A stretch of 64,000 nucleotides of DNA from Parastagonospora avenae f. sp. tritici 18332-5 (GCA_022559985.1 JAFJTR010000012.1:496001-560000); one strand, 5' to 3'. Numbered from the stretch's first letter, positions 1 through 11,661 are shown. Notes: generated by a model not told the origin, from the letters alone. Made by a program: numbers and translations.

Positions 1-1142
1 CGTTTTGGAACTACGCTTGTCACTCTCCGGAATCGGTTCACCAGTTCATGGTGCTATTCGGCGACCGTGGTATTCCCAAGGGCTACCGTAAGATGCACGG
101 ATACATCGGCCACACCCACAAGCTCGTAAACAAGAACGGTGATTGGGTGTACATGCAGCTCCACTTCAAGTCGCAACAGGGCACCGACTTCATCACACAA
201 GAAGACTCCTTCAGCTATGGCCCTGACTTCTCCACGAAGGATCTCTACCAGTCGATCGAGAAGGGTGATTTCCCCAAGTGGGATGTCAAGGTCCAGACAA
301 TGACTGCTAGAGAGGCTGAGGAAGTGTTTGAGAAGCAGGGAATCAACGTCTTCGATCTGACCCATGTTTGGCCGCAAAGTCAGTTCCCACTCCGCAAGGT
401 CGGGGAGTTCACCCTGAATGAGAACCCTAAGAACTACTTCGCCGAAATCGAGCAGATTGCTTTCAACCCAGCACATCTCGTGCCTGGCATTGAGCCTTCT
501 GCAGACCCTGTTCTCCAGTCTCGTCTGTTCTCCTACCCCGACACACATCGCCACCGCATTGGTGTCAACTACCAGCAACTACCAGTCAACCAGCCACGCG
601 TACCCTACAAGATGGCCAACTTCCAGCGCGACGGCGCAATGGCTTTCTACAACCAGGGTTCCCGACCCAACTTCTTCTCCTCGATCGAGCCTGTTGGTCT
701 CAAGAAGCGCTCAGTGAACATTGACAAGGTCCACGGTACCTTCACCGGCGAGGCTGTCACCTTCCTGTCAGAGATTCGCCCTGAAGATTTCAACGCACCC
801 CGCGCGTTGTGGGAGAAGGTCTTCGACGACGGCGCCAAGGAGCGCTTCATCTCCAACATCAGCGGTCACATGGAGAACTGCAGCGATAAGGAGATCATCA
901 AGCGTCAGATCTCCATCTTCCGCGAGGTGTCTGAGGACCTGGCATCGAGGTTGGAGAAGGCTACTGGCCTCAAGGGCTATGCTGGCATCAAGGACATGAC
1001 CTTCCTCGGCACGATCAACGGCATGACTTCAGATGCGGAGAAGAGGAAGGCAGCTGGTGTTGATAAGAAGAAGGGCAACAATGGTGCGCCGGCTAAGGGC
1101 ACGCATGCTGAGCATTACAATGGCAACGGTATCAAGGCCTAG
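1..1142 (+). CDS. Catalase, C-terminal part (5' truncated by window edge)
   Basis: This is a heme catalase that converts hydrogen peroxide to water and oxygen. The reading frame is open from base 3, before the first in-window ATG at 48, so the gene starts outside the window; about 380 C-terminal residues are present. The segment FWNYACHSPESVHQFM is typical of the catalase core. The proximal heme ligand is the Tyr in RLFSYPDTHRHRIG (codon 534-536). A C-terminal helical catalase-related domain follows, then a Lys/Gly-rich tail ending in GNGIKA. There is no recognisable PTS1 tripeptide (such as SKL) at the end, so peroxisomal location is not shown. The distal His and Asn lie upstream of the window. 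No introns are visible here. The family is certain; which paralogue it is cannot be told. Confidence 0.96.
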   Translation, partial: FWNYACHSPESVHQFMVLFGDRGIPKGYRKMHGYIGHTHKLVNKNGDWVYMQLHFKSQQGTDFITQEDSFSYGPDFSTKDLYQSIEKGDFPKWDVKVQTMTAREAEEVFEKQGINVFDLTHVWPQSQFPLRKVGEFTLNENPKNYFAEIEQIAFNPAHLVPGIEPSADPVLQSRLFSYPDTHRHRIGVNYQQLPVNQPRVPYKMANFQRDGAMAFYNQGSRPNFFSSIEPVGLKKRSVNIDKVHGTFTGEAVTFLSEIRPEDFNAPRALWEKVFDDGAKERFISNISGHMENCSDKEIIKRQISIFREVSEDLASRLEKATGLKGYAGIKDMTFLGTINGMTSDAEKRKAAGVDKKKGNNGAPAKGTHAEHYNGNGIKA

Positions 1143-2333
1143 ATGAGAGACGATATGATTTAGATACTTACGGTCTGTTCTTGAATGTTGTTTAGCGAAA
1201 ATGAAATATTCTGTATGCTATTCAGCTCCTACGTCATCGAACTGTGCTCGCCCAAGTGGATGAACATAAAAAACGAGTTTTCTTTCACTCTACACCGCCA
1301 GAGCCACTAGGTCTATACTATTCCAGTTCAAATGTGTTCATAGCGATGTTTTCCTGGGGGATCCTTGCCTTTAGCTTTCGTTAGATGTCGCAGCAATTTA
1401 TTACCCCTTGATCGAGACACCCTTAATTTTTGTACACAAGTCTAGCAATCATCGCCACCCCGAAGAATTGCATCGACGTGCGACGTTATCGTGAAGTTGT
1501 ACAGGCCTCTGACGAGATTTCCTCAGGTGGTTGTTTGCTTTTTGGTGTTCCTCGTCAAGACGGCGCTAAGAACAGGCTGAAGTAGCGCGGTTTCTTCGTG
1601 CAGGGCATCGCAACACACCGTCACCGTCTTTGCGCTGTACCCCTCACCGTCGCTCGATACTCTGGAATCTTACACCGAAATTTAAAATGGTACGCGGTTC
1701 TGCACGCTCCTACTCCAGCGCTTTTTGCAATCTCCACGACCGATATGAGCCCGAGCATGGACTGCCGAGGGCAAAATGTGCACGTGCGCGCGAGCGGCAG
1801 GTTAGTCACGTGCAGGGTCACGTGAACTACGACAGGCGTTCTGTGCATCTCAGCGCGCGTTTTCCGCCCGCTTCAGCGATGGCCGAGTCCGCGAATTCCT
1901 CCTTCTCCCCACCCCATTGCCGCAAGCCAACACGCAGAGCCCGTCCTTGATCCCAGACGATGCTGTATTCGCACTTCGACACTAGATTTCAGTCTCCAAT
2001 CTACATTGTCGTCACCCTTTGAAGCTCGTGGAGCTTTTGTCCCGCTCGCTCTCCGCACCTGCAGCGTCACCGGCTGCGCTCCAGCAATTCACGACCACGA
2101 CCACGCCTCCCTAGGCGCAGCCATCACAGTACAGCTACACTACTACTGGCAGCTTGCGCATTTCGAGCTTCGCATCGGCTCTTTGCCAACTCGAGAAGGG
2201 TATCTGGTGCCACTTCGCAGCTGTCATACCAGATCCCCCCCCGAGCGCACACAGCAACACCTAATACCGCAGAGCTCCTCCACACGACAGTGAGATCTTC
2301 TACGATCCACGACAGAACGACACAGGTATCGCA
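1143..2333. other. Intergenic: catalase 3' flank and upstream region of the PHD gene
   Basis: No credible gene is seen. The left part is AT-richer and probably the catalase 3' UTR. The right part is C-rich, and the last few hundred bases probably hold the 5' UTR and promoter of the PHD-finger gene. It contains three CACGTG palindromes (listed separately). Short ORFs on both strands overlap each other and show no domain. Confidence 0.6.
1781..1824. promoter_or_regulatory. Cluster of three CACGTG E-box palindromes
   Basis: CACGTG occurs at 1781-1786, 1807-1812 and 1819-1824, three copies in 44 bp, about 510-550 bp upstream of the PHD-gene ATG. CACGTG is the core site of fungal bHLH factors (Cbf1, Pho4 and SREBP types). 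The clustering is directly visible; a regulatory role and the target gene are inferred. Confidence 0.4.
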
Positions 2334-4257
2334 ATGTCTCCGCGCCGGTCTTCCCGCGCGCGCACCACCCAGCCCCCGCAGGGCCCAGGGACGGCACCTA
2401 GTGTCACTTCCTCCTCTGGCTCATCCTCGCGCAACGATCGTGCGGGAAGGTCCAACAACAAGCAAGCGTCTCCTCACAAGTCGCTGACCCCGCACTCGCT
2501 CTCCTCAGAAGAGCCGGAAGAGCCACCCCTCGATTCGCTCATCGAACCACCATTGACCCGGCGCCGCACACGCGAGCAGGATAACGAAGAAGATGACATT
2601 GCGAAACTCGAAGACGAGCTCGATGACGACATCGCAGAGGAAGACGAGGTGACGCGCTGCGTGTGCGGCTACTTGGACTACCCAGGCCTGCCATCGGATG
2701 CTGCCAAATCCGGGCTGATCGATGTTGAAGCCCAGGGCGATGATCTGAGCGGTCTTTTCATCCAATGCGACATCTGCAAGGTCTGGCAGCATGGCGGCTG
2801 TGTGGGCATCATGTCAGAAGAAGCCAGCCCTGACGAGTACTTTTGCGAGGAATGCAGGAAAGATCTCCACAAGCTCACGACAAGTCCTAAAGGGTACGTT
2901 TCTCCTCCAGTCTGTCTTGGTCGATTCGGCGCTCTTTGCATGCACATCGGGCTTGCTTGGTCAATCACCCGGCACTCACCACGAGAGCTCATCTATCTCA
3001 CGCGAGATTGCGCTGACACCTTTATACAGTCAAAAGTACTCTCGATACATTCCCGTCTACGACCAGCAACATGGCAAGGTCCGCAAGTCATCCGATGCGA
3101 AAGACTCCGATAAGGCATCGGGCAGAGACAAAGATCGCAGCTCAAGAGCCAGTGTGGACTCTTTTGGCAAGCGCCGGTCGACAATGAACAGCCGAGCTGC
3201 CTACGACGAAGATGAGGTGTTGAGGAAGGTGATCGAGGAGAGCAAGCACGAGGGCCCACAGACCGAGGAGAACGGCAATCGCAAGAAGAGGAGCCGCGAA
3301 GATAGCGAGGAGTGAGTTGCATCATTTGCATTGTATTAAGGAGGCATGGAAGCTGACAAGCATTGTCACAGGATCAAACCAGAGATCAAACGACAGCGCA
3401 CAGGCTCACGCTCGCCCAGCGGTTCGCCGGTGCTAGAGTCAGAAGATGACAGTACAAGAGCGTCCGCACCGAAGCAGAAACCACGAGGTGCTGCAGCGCG
3501 CAGTCAGCACCAGAAAGAACAACGTGAGAAAGATCGCGACAAGGAGCGCACTGAAGCTGCAAACAGGCGGAAAGGTCGTGCAGAGCGTAGGAAAGGCGAC
3601 GGCAAGAGAGCAAATCATGCTGCTATGAACGATGGCTGACAATAAGCAGAGAACGAAGGCCTTGAAAACACACCCACACCTACTCCGAACGAAGAGCCAG
3701 TCATGCCTTCAGTAGTCCTTGAAGCCGCACCCCCAGAGGTATCAATACCAGACCCGAAACCACCACCACCAGCTCCACGAAGGGGCGGCCGCCCACCGCA
3801 AAAGGCGCGCGGTAGGCTTGGTCGGAATCAGTACTCGCGAGATACTGTCCCTGCCACGAATGGCGCATCGCCCGCGGATGGACCAGGCTCACCACAACCA
3901 GGCGCAACAAACGGTGTCAGCAATGGACACGATAGCAGTGATGGTACTGCAGGAGGGAAGTCGGCGAAGTCAAAGAACTGGCGGCTGCAGAAGCTCTCAT
4001 GGAACGACATACGGCGGCCGGCAGGACAAATGCAGAATTACATCGCTCAACGGCAGGTAGAAATGGCTGGTGAGAAGGCGCCTGCTGTCCAGCCTGCGAC
4101 AGGTCTGACAAACGGCACTGCAGCACAGGAGGAGGTCAAAGAGGACGTTGGAGACCTGGACAAGTTCAAGCATTTGAGCACGACACAGATGATGGACCAC
4201 CTCAGCCGAGATCTGGTCCACTGGCAGCAGATGATTACGCAACCAAGCGAGAAATGA
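2334..4257 (+). CDS. CTI6: PHD-finger protein, Cti6-like subunit of an Rpd3L-type histone deacetylase complex
   Basis: Four exons give 554 aa: 2334-2893, 3030-3311, 3372-3586 and 3650-4257. Introns are GT-AG, phases agree, and the third (63 nt) has a CTGAC branch site and removes an in-frame stop at 3637. After a Ser/Pro-rich N-terminus and an acidic stretch, residues about 105-180 form a PHD finger: CVCG, then FIQCDICKVWQHGGC and YFCEECRKDL supply the Cys4-His-Cys3 zinc ligands. The motif QKYSRYIPV directly after the finger is shared with Cti6 relatives. The rest is Lys/Arg- and Pro-rich and disordered, with an AT-hook-like GGRPPQKARGR, and ends in a conserved-looking helical segment. Cti6 reads methylated H3K4 and links the Rpd3L deacetylase to chromatin; that function is taken from the family. 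A different PHD protein remains possible. Confidence 0.85.
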
Positions 4258-4583
4258 CTGCATGCTTGCTAGACGGTCTCCTCTTCCTCGCATTTCCTCA
4301 CCACGGCGCATGGGCACATCGAATCGACTACATCAGCGACGATATTTGGGCTTTTCATCATTTAGAACGGCGTTTAACGGTATATCCACCTGGTCACCAC
4401 GGAGGAAAACTTTCTTTGTTACGGATACCCTCCACTTCTTTTGTCGCGTAATAATCGCTCAAGAGTTTTTGCACTTTCTCCGGAACAGCACGAGCTGTTT
4501 TTTCTTTTGCTTCTCTTGTATACATGTAGTATAGAGTCCGCAGCAAGCAATGCATGTCCAAACACCTCATCAAACAAGACCTT
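4258..4583. other. Convergent intergenic spacer
   Basis: This spacer lies between two genes transcribed towards each other. It is T-rich on the plus strand and probably contains both 3' UTRs and their polyadenylation sites. No gene is seen. Confidence 0.5.
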
Positions 4584-4931
4584 TCACTCCACCTTCCCAA
4601 CCCGCACCTCCAACACATCCCTCCCCGGACTAATTTTCAGCATCTCCACCACCGCCTCCAAATTCCCCTCATGCACCACGGTATACTCAGGCCATATCTT
4701 GCCATCCCGCGCTTGTCGGTCCCAGTGTATCTTGAACTCTTGGATCTGCTCCTTGACATCGGCGTTCTTGTGCTGGCTCATGGGCTCGGCGCAGTTGGGC
4801 GAGGCGCTGATTGTGCGGGTTACGAGGGCGTTGAGGGATTTTAGACTGGGGAGGGGGGAGGTTGGGAGGAGGATGAGTTCGTGGCGCGACGAGGGGCCGA
4901 GGCGGATTAGGAGGGGGAGGGGGGTGGACAT
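4584..4931 (-). CDS. Small protein of unknown function (115 aa)
   Basis: A single-exon ORF of 115 codons starts at a true ATG (4931) and ends at 4584. I do not recognise a named family. The N-terminus (about residues 1-45) is hydrophobic and Ser/Leu-rich, but is not a clean signal peptide. The C-terminal half is charged and compact, with KIWPEYTVVHEGNLEAVVEM and VLEVRVGKVE, and reads like a conserved globular segment. It lies 377 bp from the 3' end of the transhydrogenase gene, on the same strand. Low-complexity GGGGAGG tracts on the plus strand correspond to its Pro/Leu/Ser-rich N-terminus. Whether it is translated is inferred from codon texture and the clean start and stop. Confidence 0.55.
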   Translation of the reverse strand: MSTPLPLLIRLGPSSRHELILLPTSPLPSLKSLNALVTRTISASPNCAEPMSQHKNADVKEQIQEFKIHWDRQARDGKIWPEYTVVHEGNLEAVVEMLKISPGRDVLEVRVGKVE

Positions 4932-5308
4932 TTTGGTCGTTGTGGTTTGGTTAGATTTGATTGATAGTTGATGGTCGCGAATATGTTGCGATGTGATGAG
5001 ATTGTTTGTGGTGTGGAGGTAGAAGTGTGATGGAGGTTGGGATCACGGTATCGGAACACACCTCTCATACGTCAACTCGCACGGCTTTTCAAGATGGAGG
5101 AACTTGTTTGCATGGCTGTGCGACGGTGATGTACGTCATCGGGACAAGGGTTCATGGCTTGTGGAGCGGGCGATTTGCGAGTGGGGGCGCAGGGGTTCAC
5201 TTGGACATGCAGGGAAGCGGCTGGGCGGTCATAGGAGCGTGACATATGCAAAGGTGCAGGAAAGTAAAAACAATAAGAAAATTCATCATCCAAGTCTCGT
5301 ATTCTCAT
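4932..5308. other. Intergenic: promoter of the small protein and 3' flank of the transhydrogenase gene
   Basis: There is no gene. Upstream of the 4931 ATG (minus strand) the sequence is C/A-rich, as in fungal core promoters. Confidence 0.4.
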
Positions 5309-8300
5309 TTACAACCCCTTAAGCTTCTCCTCCAACGCGCGCTTGATAGCTGTATCAAAAGTTAGCTTTCATCCACCACCAAAACTGATTGCACGTGACT
5401 CACCATTACAACTATCATTCGCATCCCCAAACAGCATCTTCGTCCCACTCATATAGAACATCGGATTCGGCACATCCGCATACCCACTCGCCATGCCCCT
5501 CTTCATAATAACCACGCTCTTGCTCTTCCACGCATGCAACACGGGCATGCCCGCAATCGCACTGCCCTTCTCCAGCGCAATCGGATTGACCGTGTCATTG
5601 GCGCCAATCACGAGCGTCACGTCCGTGCTGTCGAAGTCATCGTTGATCTCGTCCATTTCGAGCACGATGTCGTAGGGCACGCTCGCTTCGGCGAGGAGTA
5701 CGTTGCATTGGCCGGGCATGCGCCCGGCGACGGGGTGGATGGCGAAGCGCACGTTTATGCCTTTGGAGCGCAGGGCGGAGACGAAGTCGGATATGGCGTA
5801 TTGGGCTGGGGATGTTAGTATGTGGGGGTTGGGCGTAAGAAGTAGGATGGAGAGTGAAGAGGGGTGGCGCATCTGACAGGCTAGAGGCATACACAGTATC
5901 GCTGTGCATCGATCGCGATCCCAGGATTCAGTGTATAGCTCCAGGCTATCAGAAGCCCCAGCTCACTTTGCGTCGTAGTTGGTGACCTCGAGTAGGGGGT
6001 GGGAAATTACATTACCTTTTGCTACGGCCATACCGTATCCGACGACCTAGGTGTGTTAGTTTTCCATGTCTGATCGTTGAGACTAGGCTGAACTTACGAT
6101 GATAACATTCTCAGCATTTGCCAGTGACTCCGCAGTCTCTTCAGCAGTAGTCTTGGTGATTTCACCTTCGATCTTAGTTTCCGACTGTGCGGTAGGTGCG
6201 ATGCCACCGAAGAGTACGTTAGTGATGGACCTGTTCATGGCGACGCACATGATGTACGAGAGAATGGACCCGGAGACTCCAATCAGTGCGCCTATCGTTG
6301 TTAGCAGGGAGTTGTCAAGCATGAAGCCTTCGGCCACCAGGGCAAATCCAGAGTAGGCGTTCAGAACGGTGATGACTACGGGCATGTCTGCCCCGCCGAT
6401 GGCTGCGGTCGTGGTATAGCCCTTGATAAATGACAGGGCAGCGTTGCCGCAAAGACAAGCTGCGCCGATGAGAGGCGCACCAGGAGCCCACGCTAAGAAC
6501 GCGCCCATAGTACCCACGTTGGCGGCCAGAAGACCGCCATTGATGAGATGGCGTCCAGGCAAGTTTATCGGCTTTGAAGACATCTTGGCAGCGAGCTTCA
6601 GGAAGGCGACAATGCTTCCGGTGAATGTTACTCCACCGATAAGTACACCAAGGTATGCGCTGACCATGTGCAGATTTGAAATTTCGCCAGTGTGCCCAAT
6701 GACACTGCCGATACTGGTCAAGACTGCTGCAAGACCGACAACGGAATGAAGTGCAGCAACTGTCTGTGGGAGACCAGTTGGTGTAATGCGTCTGCCGATG
6801 ACCATTCCGACGACACTTCCAATAGTTGCAAGTCCGGCGAACTGCGTGAGGGTTTCCCCTGACATGCCAACTGCGGCCAGTGACGCGAGTATACCAGAAA
6901 AGACACCGATTATACCAAGCATATTACCGCGGCGTGCTGTGACTTGCGAGGCGAGACCAGAGAGAGAAGTCACGCAAAGCACGCTGCTTACGAGATAGCC
7001 AGCCTGCACTAGACCACCCATACCGGTAGATGCAGCGTAGACAAATCCACCACCGAACAATGCAGCAGGAATAGCGTACAGCCACGGATACTCCTTGGGG
7101 TCAGTTGGGCGACGGAACATGTCCAACATCCTCTTGGTGATTACAAATCCACCAGAGACGTTGACAAAAGCGAGTAGAACCGACAAGGCACCGAGAGTCT
7201 GAGGAATAGTCTCCGGGAAGTATCCGCCGCCCATAACGTAGAGCCCACCAATACCAACCATTCCAGATATGGCATTGGTGACACTCATCAAAGGCGAATG
7301 AAGTGCGGGCGCAACACCCCATACCACACGGTAGCCAATCAGACTAGCCAGCGCAAACGTGAAGACGTTGCCCATCAGGAGGGGGGAGGTGAATTTTCCT
7401 AAAGCCAAAGCGGTCGTCATCCCCGCGGTAACACCGCCAACTTGGCGAGACTGCTCTTGCCATGGGGTCAGTGCGACGATATTGGCGACTTGGTCCGCGG
7501 GCGATTGAGCTGGCTTAGCTTGAACAGGAGGGGGCGCAGGACGAGGAGCCGGAGGTAAGATCTTGCCATCGTAGGTAACAATAGCACCACGGGTAACTTC
7601 ATCAGTAAGATCGACATCGTAGTATTTTCCCTTTTTGTCTTTGGGCACCAGGGAAAGCAAGAACTTGGTCACGTTGTTCGAGTATAAAGTCGATGACTGT
7701 GTCGGGAGACGAGACGGGAGGTCAGTGTAGCCTGGAGCTTTTTAGTACGCCGAATTCCCAATTTTCAGAAACTTACCGATGATAGAAACGCCGCCGAACT
7801 TCGACAATTCGCCGGGAACGGTAGCTTCACAGTTACCGCCAGCCTCCGCTGCAAGATCAACAACAACGGAACCAGGCTTCATCGCGCCCAGCATGGCTTT
7901 GGTGATAAGCTTTGGTGCTGGCTTTCCGGGGATCAGGGCTGTGGTGATGACAATGTCGACCTCTCGGCATTGATCGTAGAAGAGTTTCATCTCCGCTTCA
8001 ATGAATTCCTTGGAGAGAATACATCAGTGAAACGCACGGCGATATTCATGTCAAAGCTAGACGTACCTTAGACATGACTTTGGCATATCCACCAGCTCCA
8101 GATCCATCTTCTTGCACACCAGTCACTTCGATGAACTCGGCGCCGAGAGACTGCACTTGCTCGCGAGCTGCGGAGCGTGTGTCGAAACCTAGGTCGAAAC
8201 GTTAGTCTTGAGAGCCATGTTGGATCTGGATGTGTTGATGCAATGGAACAACTACTTGTAACCACGGAGACCTGTCCAAGACGCTGATTTGACTTACCGC

Positions 8301-9336
8301 GAACGATAGCGCCCATACGCCGAGCCTAGCAAAAGTATGAGTTGTTGAGACCAATATATCCAAACTATAAACTTACAGTAGCAATGGCACTCAAGCCTGC
8401 TACACCAGCACCGATAACGAGAACTTTACACGGCGGGATCTGAACTGCATTAGCTCATGAACAATGCCCAATATTAATAAATCTACCTTTCCAGCAGCAG
8501 TCACTTGGCCGGTCAAAAAACGGCCGAAGGTGTTTGAGGCTTCCAGAACAGCCTTGTACCCAGCAATATTCGCCATGGAACTAGGATGTATCAGTACCGG
8601 CACAACATCTATGATCCGGATCGGCTTACCTAAGAGCATCAAAAACCTGAGCCCTGGAAATACGAGGTACCATATCCATGGCAAAAGCAGTAGCTTTGCG
8701 AGAAGCAATTCTCTCAACAGTCGGCTTGTTCTGCACCGGGTACAGGAACGATATGACTGTCGCACCCTCGCGAATGGCATCGACTTCATTTTCAGGCCCA
8801 TCCGTGCTAAGTGCCCTCACCTTGAGCAGAATATCAGCTTCGGAAAAGACGTTCCTCCTATCCACCGTCTTTGCGCCTGCCTGCTCGTACGCCTCATCAG
8901 TGAATTGCGCCTCGAGACCTGCGCCCTGCTCGATCAAGATACGCGAGAACCCCTTCTTAAGCAGGAGCGCCACATTCTGCGGCGTGATAGCCACACGGCG
9001 TTCACCAGGATAACTCTCCTTGGGCACACCAATGGTGATGTTCTCGTACTTGCCCGCCGAAAACGGAGGGGTCGTAGGTAATTCCGCAGCGTCATCGGGC
9101 GGCGTTAGAGCAGCCTGAGATGCATGACGGAGTATCTGAGATGCATGCGGCTGCAGTGCCAGTGGTCGTGAGCGGCGCGTCAAGGCTGCACATGGCTGCT
9201 GGAGAGCCTTTGAATGGCCTTCGCGGTGAAATAAAGTTCCAGATCCTGGTCGGATGGCGAATATCGTGGTAGTAAACACGCTGCCCCGCAGCGGACGAGC
9301 GTAGCCTGAGAGCAGGCACTTCGCGGAGACACTCAT
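5309..9336 (-). CDS. NNT: Mitochondrial proton-translocating NAD(P) transhydrogenase
   Basis: The enzyme sits in the inner mitochondrial membrane and uses the proton gradient to reduce NADP+ with NADH. Ten exons (minus strand) join in phase to 1,117 aa: 8630-9336, 8487-8580, 8377-8439, 8298-8325, 8067-8188, 7777-8008, 6098-7731, 6016-6046, 5404-5805 and 5309-5349. I chose the ATG at 9336; the upstream in-frame open codons do not add a better start. Residues 1-85 are Arg/Ser/Ala-rich, as in a mitochondrial presequence. The NAD(H)-binding domain follows (IGVPKESYPGERRVA, SSMANIAGYKAV, VLVIGAGVAGLSA). The large exon at 6098-7731 encodes the multi-helix membrane domain. The C-terminal NADP(H)-binding domain has VVGYGMAVAKAQ, FAIHPVAGRMPG and LVIGANDTVNP, as in bacterial PntB. 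The order dI-dII-dIII is that of a fused PntA-PntB chain. Acceptors commonly follow TACTAAC-like branch sites. Confidence 0.95.
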
Positions 9337-10281
9337 GTTGCTGTCTCGGAGGGTGGAGAGGAGCAAGGGAGGTAGTTCGAGACCCGCATCTGCTGGCAAT
9401 GCTTGATGGAGCTAGTGGTTGAAGCTGTGAGGCAGACGCTGAGTGAGAGTTACACGGCACAAAGAAGAGACGTGGTACATAAATCGGTACCTTTGGGCCG
9501 CGTTTTGTGTTTGCTTTGCTGGCGTTCGCGTCTTGTTTTGCCGATGGAGCCACCTGGGCAGGCAGCTTCCCCGCACTGTACCCCTACTTACCCCACGCTG
9601 ACCCCGGATTGGCGCGAACATTCACTAAGGAGTTCTCGAACTGAGATCTGATGGACTGGGCTGAATACTCTTAAGCAACTGTATGCACAAGATTTCCACA
9701 ACTACTTCCTGTGCCCTTGCTCGCTTCAACAATTCTTGCGTTATCACATTCTGCAACGGAACGATGCGAGAGCAATAAAGTTCCTCAATCTTCATCATCA
9801 TCGTTCCATGATCACGCGCAGTGGGGCACAGTCCACCCTTCCCGGGCGGGTTCCCTTCTGAGCCGCTTCCGGTAGCCAATCGCGAACCAGCACTGTCGAG
9901 GCACCAAGAAACCCACAATGCACAACAGATGGGTACTCTCTGTGCACATGCGTCATCCTGGAGAACCCTGGTCACCTTCCAGGACATGAATAGTTGTTGT
10001 TCGAATGGATGTAGCCTCTAGGGAAGTGTGGAAAGCAAAGTCAGCGATCACTCCGAATCTGCAAAATCAGAATTTCAAATCGTAACGCCCTATAACATTG
10101 TCTACAATACTGCAATACACTAATAATAAGTTTTATCTAAAGTCATAAAGATCGGACGAGAGCAATAGCTCCAAAGAAAAGGTCATCAAATATTCCACAC
10201 CGAAAAGAACTCCTTCCATGCCCAACCGATGTGCGCCACCTCAATGCTGCCGACTACCTTTTTATGTCTCCCTCGAATCGC
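9337..10281. other. Intergenic: transhydrogenase promoter and 3' flank of the secreted-protein gene
   Basis: No gene is seen. Bases 10020-10230 are AT-rich and fit the 3' UTR of the minus-strand gene that ends at 10282. Overlapping short ORFs on both strands show no recognisable motif. Confidence 0.5.
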
Positions 10282-11661
10282 TTACTCGAAGCTGATAGCA
10301 AGAGTGTCGTTCAAGTCGCGCTTCCAGCTGGCGCTGTTGAAGTCGATGCTGGCGCTAACGTCGAGGTCCCAGGTGAAAGACTTCTGGCATCCAAAGTTTG
10401 CCGATCCGCCAACCGAGATGTCGAGGTTAGCCTGGAAAGAAGAGAACTTCTTGGTGAAAAGACGACAGTGTGTACCGACACCGTGTCCTGCCTTCTCAAT
10501 GTAGGCAGCCTGGAACTGCACACAAGTAGACTTGTTCATGCCGAACATGCTCATAACCAAGTTGAACCACCCAGCCTTCTTGTTGGCTTTGTTCTGGGCA
10601 ATGGCGTACAATCCGCAAAGAGAAGGGTCGAAGGGGCCGGGGAAGGTCTTCTGACCGATGCAGTAAGGCTGCTGGTTGTGGAGCTTGTGACCGCAGTCCT
10701 GGGGCTTGCTGCACGCAGGAGGCATAGGAGGAGGAGTGTAAGAACCCTTGTTGTAGCCGTTGGAACCAGCAATGACGACCTCGAAACCAGCCTGGTTACC
10801 GCCCTTGTTGGTAGCAGCTTCCTTCTTGACTTCCTGTCCCCAGATGGAGCACTTGAACTGAGTGATTGAGGGCGCCTGGCAGCTGCACTGCTCCTGGTTG
10901 AACTTGGGGTCACGCTCGACGAAGATGTTGAAGCCAGTGCATGTCTTGGTCTCGTCGCAGTAGGCAGCGCAAGCTTGGGGGTCGTAGGAAGTGAGAAGCT
11001 TGTAGGAGAGGTATCCGCTTCCCTCTACAGAGCCCTGAAGGTTGGAGAAGGCCTGAGTGTATCCGGTAGGGGTCTTAGCGTTCTTTGCAAGGTCGGAGTA
11101 GACAGTGTTGCTCTTGAAAGCGTCAACAGTGTCAGGGACCGTGGGAGGTCCGTAGGCGTTGGGCTGAGCAGCGCAAGGGTCGAGAGGGTTGATGAAGCCG
11201 CAGTAGGTACCGACCTCGATGGCGGTGGGGCAGGCCGGATCGGCAGTGAAAGCCCAGGTGTTGGTCCAGCTTACTGGCGTGCAGCCATCCGGAGCAGTGT
11301 TGGTGGAGGAAGGGTTGTAGGCAGGCGCCGAAGTAGGGGTAGGGGTAGGCGCAGGAGTTACAACAGGGTAACCGGGGTTGGGCTGCACCGGCTTAGGCTT
11401 GAGCCACCAAAAGGTGCGAGCCTCAAGGTCGGCACCAGCACTCCTCTTTGCGAGCTGGGCTGAAGCCGGGGCGGCAGCAGCAGCGGCAGCCTGGGCCTGA
11501 GCCTCGCCTTGGTTGTAGGAAACCTCCTCGGCCGGACCGGGACCAACGGGAGGGCCCTGTGCGGGAGCTTGAATAGCATCAACAGCGGCGAAGTCGAATC
11601 CCTGAGGAGCAGGGGAAGCAGCGACGAGGGCAGCGGCCCCGAGAATAAGGTAAGAACGCAT
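10282..11661 (-). CDS. Secreted Cys-rich protein with Kex2-like processing site
   Basis: A single exon of 459 aa starts at the ATG at 11661. Residues 1-18 (MRSYLILGAAALVAASPA) are a signal peptide. An Ala/Gln/Pro-rich propeptide follows, up to the dibasic site LAKR at about residue 72, where Kex2 could cut. A Pro/Thr-rich linker (TPAPTPTPTSAP) precedes a Cys-rich domain of about 330 residues. Its middle contains ACAAYCDETKTCTGFNIF, a spacing reminiscent of PAN/apple-type modules, and CSCQAP. The C-terminal part has paired Cys and ends in a Ser/Asp-rich beta-like segment. I do not recognise a named family; similar proteins are generally left as secreted hypothetical proteins in filamentous ascomycetes. 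Role at the cell wall or outside the cell is inference. A TATA element lies about 110 bp upstream. Confidence 0.8.
   Translation of the reverse strand: MRSYLILGAAALVAASPAPQGFDFAAVDAIQAPAQGPPVGPGPAEEVSYNQGEAQAQAAAAAAAPASAQLAKRSAGADLEARTFWWLKPKPVQPNPGYPVVTPAPTPTPTSAPAYNPSSTNTAPDGCTPVSWTNTWAFTADPACPTAIEVGTYCGFINPLDPCAAQPNAYGPPTVPDTVDAFKSNTVYSDLAKNAKTPTGYTQAFSNLQGSVEGSGYLSYKLLTSYDPQACAAYCDETKTCTGFNIFVERDPKFNQEQCSCQAPSITQFKCSIWGQEVKKEAATNKGGNQAGFEVVIAGSNGYNKGSYTPPPMPPACSKPQDCGHKLHNQQPYCIGQKTFPGPFDPSLCGLYAIAQNKANKKAGWFNLVMSMFGMNKSTCVQFQAAYIEKAGHGVGTHCRLFTKKFSSFQANLDISVGGSANFGCQKSFTWDLDVSASIDFNSASWKRDLNDTLAISFE

Noticed and set aside
8464..9081. 205-codon plus-strand ORF antisense to the transhydrogenase
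   Set aside because: It is a shadow of exons 1 and 2 of the transhydrogenase and crosses its intron.
10975..11463. Plus-strand ORFs opposite the secreted-protein gene
   Set aside because: Val/Gly/Ser-rich antisense shadows of a single clear exon.
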